Shown piece by piece: positions 62,140 through 64,000 of a DNA stretch of 64,000 nucleotides (its first letter is position 1; every line of letters starts with the position of its first letter). A program made the position numbers and the translations under genes. The notes under the pieces were generated by a model that saw only the letters and a program-made list of their open reading frames with translations, was not told the origin of the DNA and did not search any database. Source of the DNA: Mycobacterium sp. IS-1264 (GTDB lineage Bacteria; Actinomycetota; Actinomycetes; Mycobacteriales; Mycobacteriaceae); contig NZ_MBES01000052.1 in NCBI RefSeq assembly GCF_001954195.1, forward strand, positions 124,001-188,000, in the 5' to 3' direction.

Positions 62140-64000
62140 GTGACGATCCACGAGCCCGACCGGGTGTCCGCTGACCGCGACGGGAACAGCCCCCAGGCCA
62201 CGCATGCTCTGGTCGACCGACTGACGGCTGGCGAGCCGTACGCCGTCGCCTTCGGCGGCCAGGGCAGCGCCTGGTTGGAGACCCTGGAAGAACTGGTGTC
62301 GTCGGCCGGGATAGAAACCGACTTGGCGACGCTGGTCGGTGAGGTGGAGCTGCTGCTCGAACCCGTGGCAAAGGAACTGGTCGTGGTGCGTCCGATCGGT
62401 TTCGAGCCGCTGCAGTGGGTGCGTGCGCTGGCGGCCGAAGATCCGATTCCGTCCGAGAAGCACCTGACGTCGGCCGCGGTGTCGATACCCGGCGTGCTGC
62501 TCACCCAGATCGCGGCCGGGCGTGCCCTGGCGCGACAGGGCATGGACTGGACCGCGACACCCCCGGTGGCCGTCGCCGGGCATTCGCAAGGCGTCCTGGC
62601 CGTCGAGGCGTTCAAGGCGGCTGGCGCGCGAGACGTGGAGCTGCTCGCGATAGCCCAGCTCATCGGCGCGGCGGGCACCCTGGTGGCCCGCCGGCGAGGC
62701 ATTTCCGTGCTCGGCGACCGTCCGCCGATGGTGTCGGTCACCAACGCCGACCCCGAGCGCATCCGCCGCCTGCTCGACGAGTTCGCACAAGATGTTCGCA
62801 CCGTGCTGCCGCCGGTGCTGTCGATCCGCAACGGCCGGCGCTCGGTCGTGATCACCGGGACCCCGGAGCAGTTGTCCCGATTCGAGCTCTACTGCCGGCA
62901 GATCTCCGACAAAGAAGAGGCCGACCGCAAGAACAAGATCCGCGGCGGCGACGTCTTCGCGCCCGTCTTCGATCCGGTGCAGGTGGAGGTCGGCTTCCAC
63001 ACGCCGCGGCTGGCCGACGGCATCGACATCGTCGGAACCTGGGCCGAGAAGGTCGGCCTCGATGTGGCGCTTGCGCGGGAGCTGACCGAGGCCATCCTGG
63101 TGCGCGGCGTCGACTGGGTGGACGAGGTCACGCAGGTTCACAACGCCGGTGCGCGCTGGATTCTCGACCTGGGCCCCGGCGACATCCTCACCCGGCTGAC
63201 CGCGCCCGTGATCCGGGGTCTCGGCATCGGCATCGTGCCGGCGGCGACCCGCGGCGGTCAGCGCAACCTGTTCACCGTCGGGGCCACACCCGAGGTGGCC
63301 CGGGCGTGGTCGAGCTACGCGCCGACGGTGGTGCGTCTTCCCGACGGCCGGGTCAAGCTGTCGACGAAGTTCACCCGGCTGACCGGGCGGTCGCCGATCC
63401 TGCTGGCAGGCATGACCCCGACCACCGTGGACGCCAAGATCGTCGCCGCCGCGGCCAACGCGGGCCACTGGGCCGAGCTGGCCGGTGGCGGGCAGGTCAC
63501 CGAGGAAATCTTCGCCGACCGGATCGAGGAGATGTCCGGGCTGCTCGAGGACGGCCGCACCTACCAGTTCAACGCGCTGTTCCTCGACCCGTACCTGTGG
63601 AAGCTCCAGGTCGGCGGCAAGCGTCTGGTGCAGAAGGCCCGCCAGTCCGGCGCGGCGATCGACGGCCTGGTGATCAGCGCCGGCATTCCGGATCTCGAGG
63701 AAGCCGTCGAGCTGATCGAGGAACTCAACGACGTCGGCATCAGCCACGTCGTGTTCAAGCCGGGCACCATCGAGCAGATCCGCTCGGTCATCCGCATCGC
63801 CACCGAGGTGCCCACCAAGCCGGTGATCATGCACGTCGAGGGCGGGCGCGCGGGCGGCCACCATTCCTGGGAAGACCTCGACGACCTGCTGGTGGCGACG
63901 TATTCCGAGCTGCGGTCGCGCCCCAACATCACCGTCTGCGTGGGCGGTGGCATCGGCACTCCCGAGCGGGCGGCCGAATACCTGTCCGGACGCTGGGCGC
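62140..64000 (+). CDS. fas: type I fatty acid synthase, N-terminal part (3' cut by window edge)
   Basis: The first 620 codons of mycobacterial FAS-I, a protein of about 3,070 residues that makes the C16-C26 acyl-CoAs for membranes and mycolic acids. The start MTIHEPDRVSADRDG matches the M. tuberculosis Fas start (also GTG). The acyl transferase domain has GHSQG with Ser149; the enoyl reductase region begins near residue 415 (LLAGMTPTTVDAKIV, GHWAELAGGGQV). Identity to the remembered M. tuberculosis sequence is very high. AGGGAG lies about 10 nt upstream. The frame is open to the window end. Confidence 0.97.
   Translation, partial: MTIHEPDRVSADRDGNSPQATHALVDRLTAGEPYAVAFGGQGSAWLETLEELVSSAGIETDLATLVGEVELLLEPVAKELVVVRPIGFEPLQWVRALAAEDPIPSEKHLTSAAVSIPGVLLTQIAAGRALARQGMDWTATPPVAVAGHSQGVLAVEAFKAAGARDVELLAIAQLIGAAGTLVARRRGISVLGDRPPMVSVTNADPERIRRLLDEFAQDVRTVLPPVLSIRNGRRSVVITGTPEQLSRFELYCRQISDKEEADRKNKIRGGDVFAPVFDPVQVEVGFHTPRLADGIDIVGTWAEKVGLDVALARELTEAILVRGVDWVDEVTQVHNAGARWILDLGPGDILTRLTAPVIRGLGIGIVPAATRGGQRNLFTVGATPEVARAWSSYAPTVVRLPDGRVKLSTKFTRLTGRSPILLAGMTPTTVDAKIVAAAANAGHWAELAGGGQVTEEIFADRIEEMSGLLEDGRTYQFNALFLDPYLWKLQVGGKRLVQKARQSGAAIDGLVISAGIPDLEEAVELIEELNDVGISHVVFKPGTIEQIRSVIRIATEVPTKPVIMHVEGGRAGGHHSWEDLDDLLVATYSELRSRPNITVCVGGGIGTPERAAEYLSGRWA

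Noticed and set aside
62020..63864. 614-codon minus-strand frame over fas
   Set aside because: Mirror of the fas coding strand, which matches known Fas closely.

Overview
The window is a high-GC actinobacterial chromosome segment from a mycobacterium, most likely a slow-growing non-tuberculous species (an M. avium-complex-like genome fits; the species is not resolved). The right edge carries the start of a type I fatty acid synthase (fas) whose protein closely follows the mycobacterial FAS-I as I remember it, preceded by a Tat-exported DUF1906 protein like M. tuberculosis Rv2525c, the same neighbour fas has there. The middle holds relatives of Rv1362c-Rv1365c (two Mce-associated membrane proteins, a PAS/phosphatase/kinase/STAS sigma-factor regulator, and an RsfA-like STAS protein). 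Three F420-type LLM oxidoreductases and P450-linked ferredoxins also point to a mycobacterium.

Nearly everything else is a dense lipid/isoprenoid-type catabolic island: 8 acyl-CoA dehydrogenases, 3 acyl-CoA synthetases, 2 CoA transferases (one a tandem fusion), 4 cytochromes P450, 3 Rieske oxygenases plus a small Rieske protein, 2 ferredoxins and one ferredoxin reductase, 4 amidohydrolases, 4 SnoaL/NTF2-like proteins, several SDRs, an alcohol and an aldehyde dehydrogenase, a thiolase-like lipid-transfer protein, a carboxyltransferase and a pair of hot-dog hydratase subunits. The likely logic is CoA activation, oxygenation by P450 and Rieske enzymes, dehydrogenation and hydration, then C-C cleavage. 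The substrate cannot be read from sequence; a cyclic or branched lipid (sterol- or terpenoid-like) is the best guess.

Layout: 2-2706 amidohydrolase and an acyl-CoA dehydrogenase pair (+). 2730-4056 a two-gene cassette bounded by a 21-bp direct repeat. 4034-10973 two minus-strand units (P450, CoA transferase, Ltp; Rieske, isochorismatase-like, FadD). 11057-14043 plus-strand unit. 14033-20666 carboxyltransferase, LLM, P450, SDRs, alcohol dehydrogenase. 20663-25994 P450 against a Rieske, amidohydrolase pair, NTF2-like and dead-esterase unit. 26012-32547 Mce-associated pair, acyl-CoA dehydrogenase pair and sigma regulators. 32743-38707 amidohydrolase, fold-back element, TetR-thioesterase fusion, SDR, ferredoxin and reductase. 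38708-46994 FadD/acyl-CoA dehydrogenase operon, LLM, SDR, GntR regulator. 47059-55724 CoA transferase, P450, Rieske, FadD and hydratase units. 55719-59836 aldehyde dehydrogenase, lipocalin-like protein, Rieske oxygenase. 59877-64000 MerR regulator, Tat protein, fas (cut by the edge).

The most interesting signal is regulatory. Two families of AT-rich, imperfectly palindromic sites recur almost only between divergent genes of the island: family 1 (half-site TACNGTAA, five copies) and family 2 (like CTATCATAGTATAAATAG, four copies, one next to the GntR gene). They would tie scattered operons into two local regulons. Several proteins also look like catalytically degenerate members of enzyme families (isochorismatase-like, amidohydrolase, HSL-type esterase) kept inside intact operons. 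I see no transposase, integrase, CRISPR array, tRNA or rRNA.
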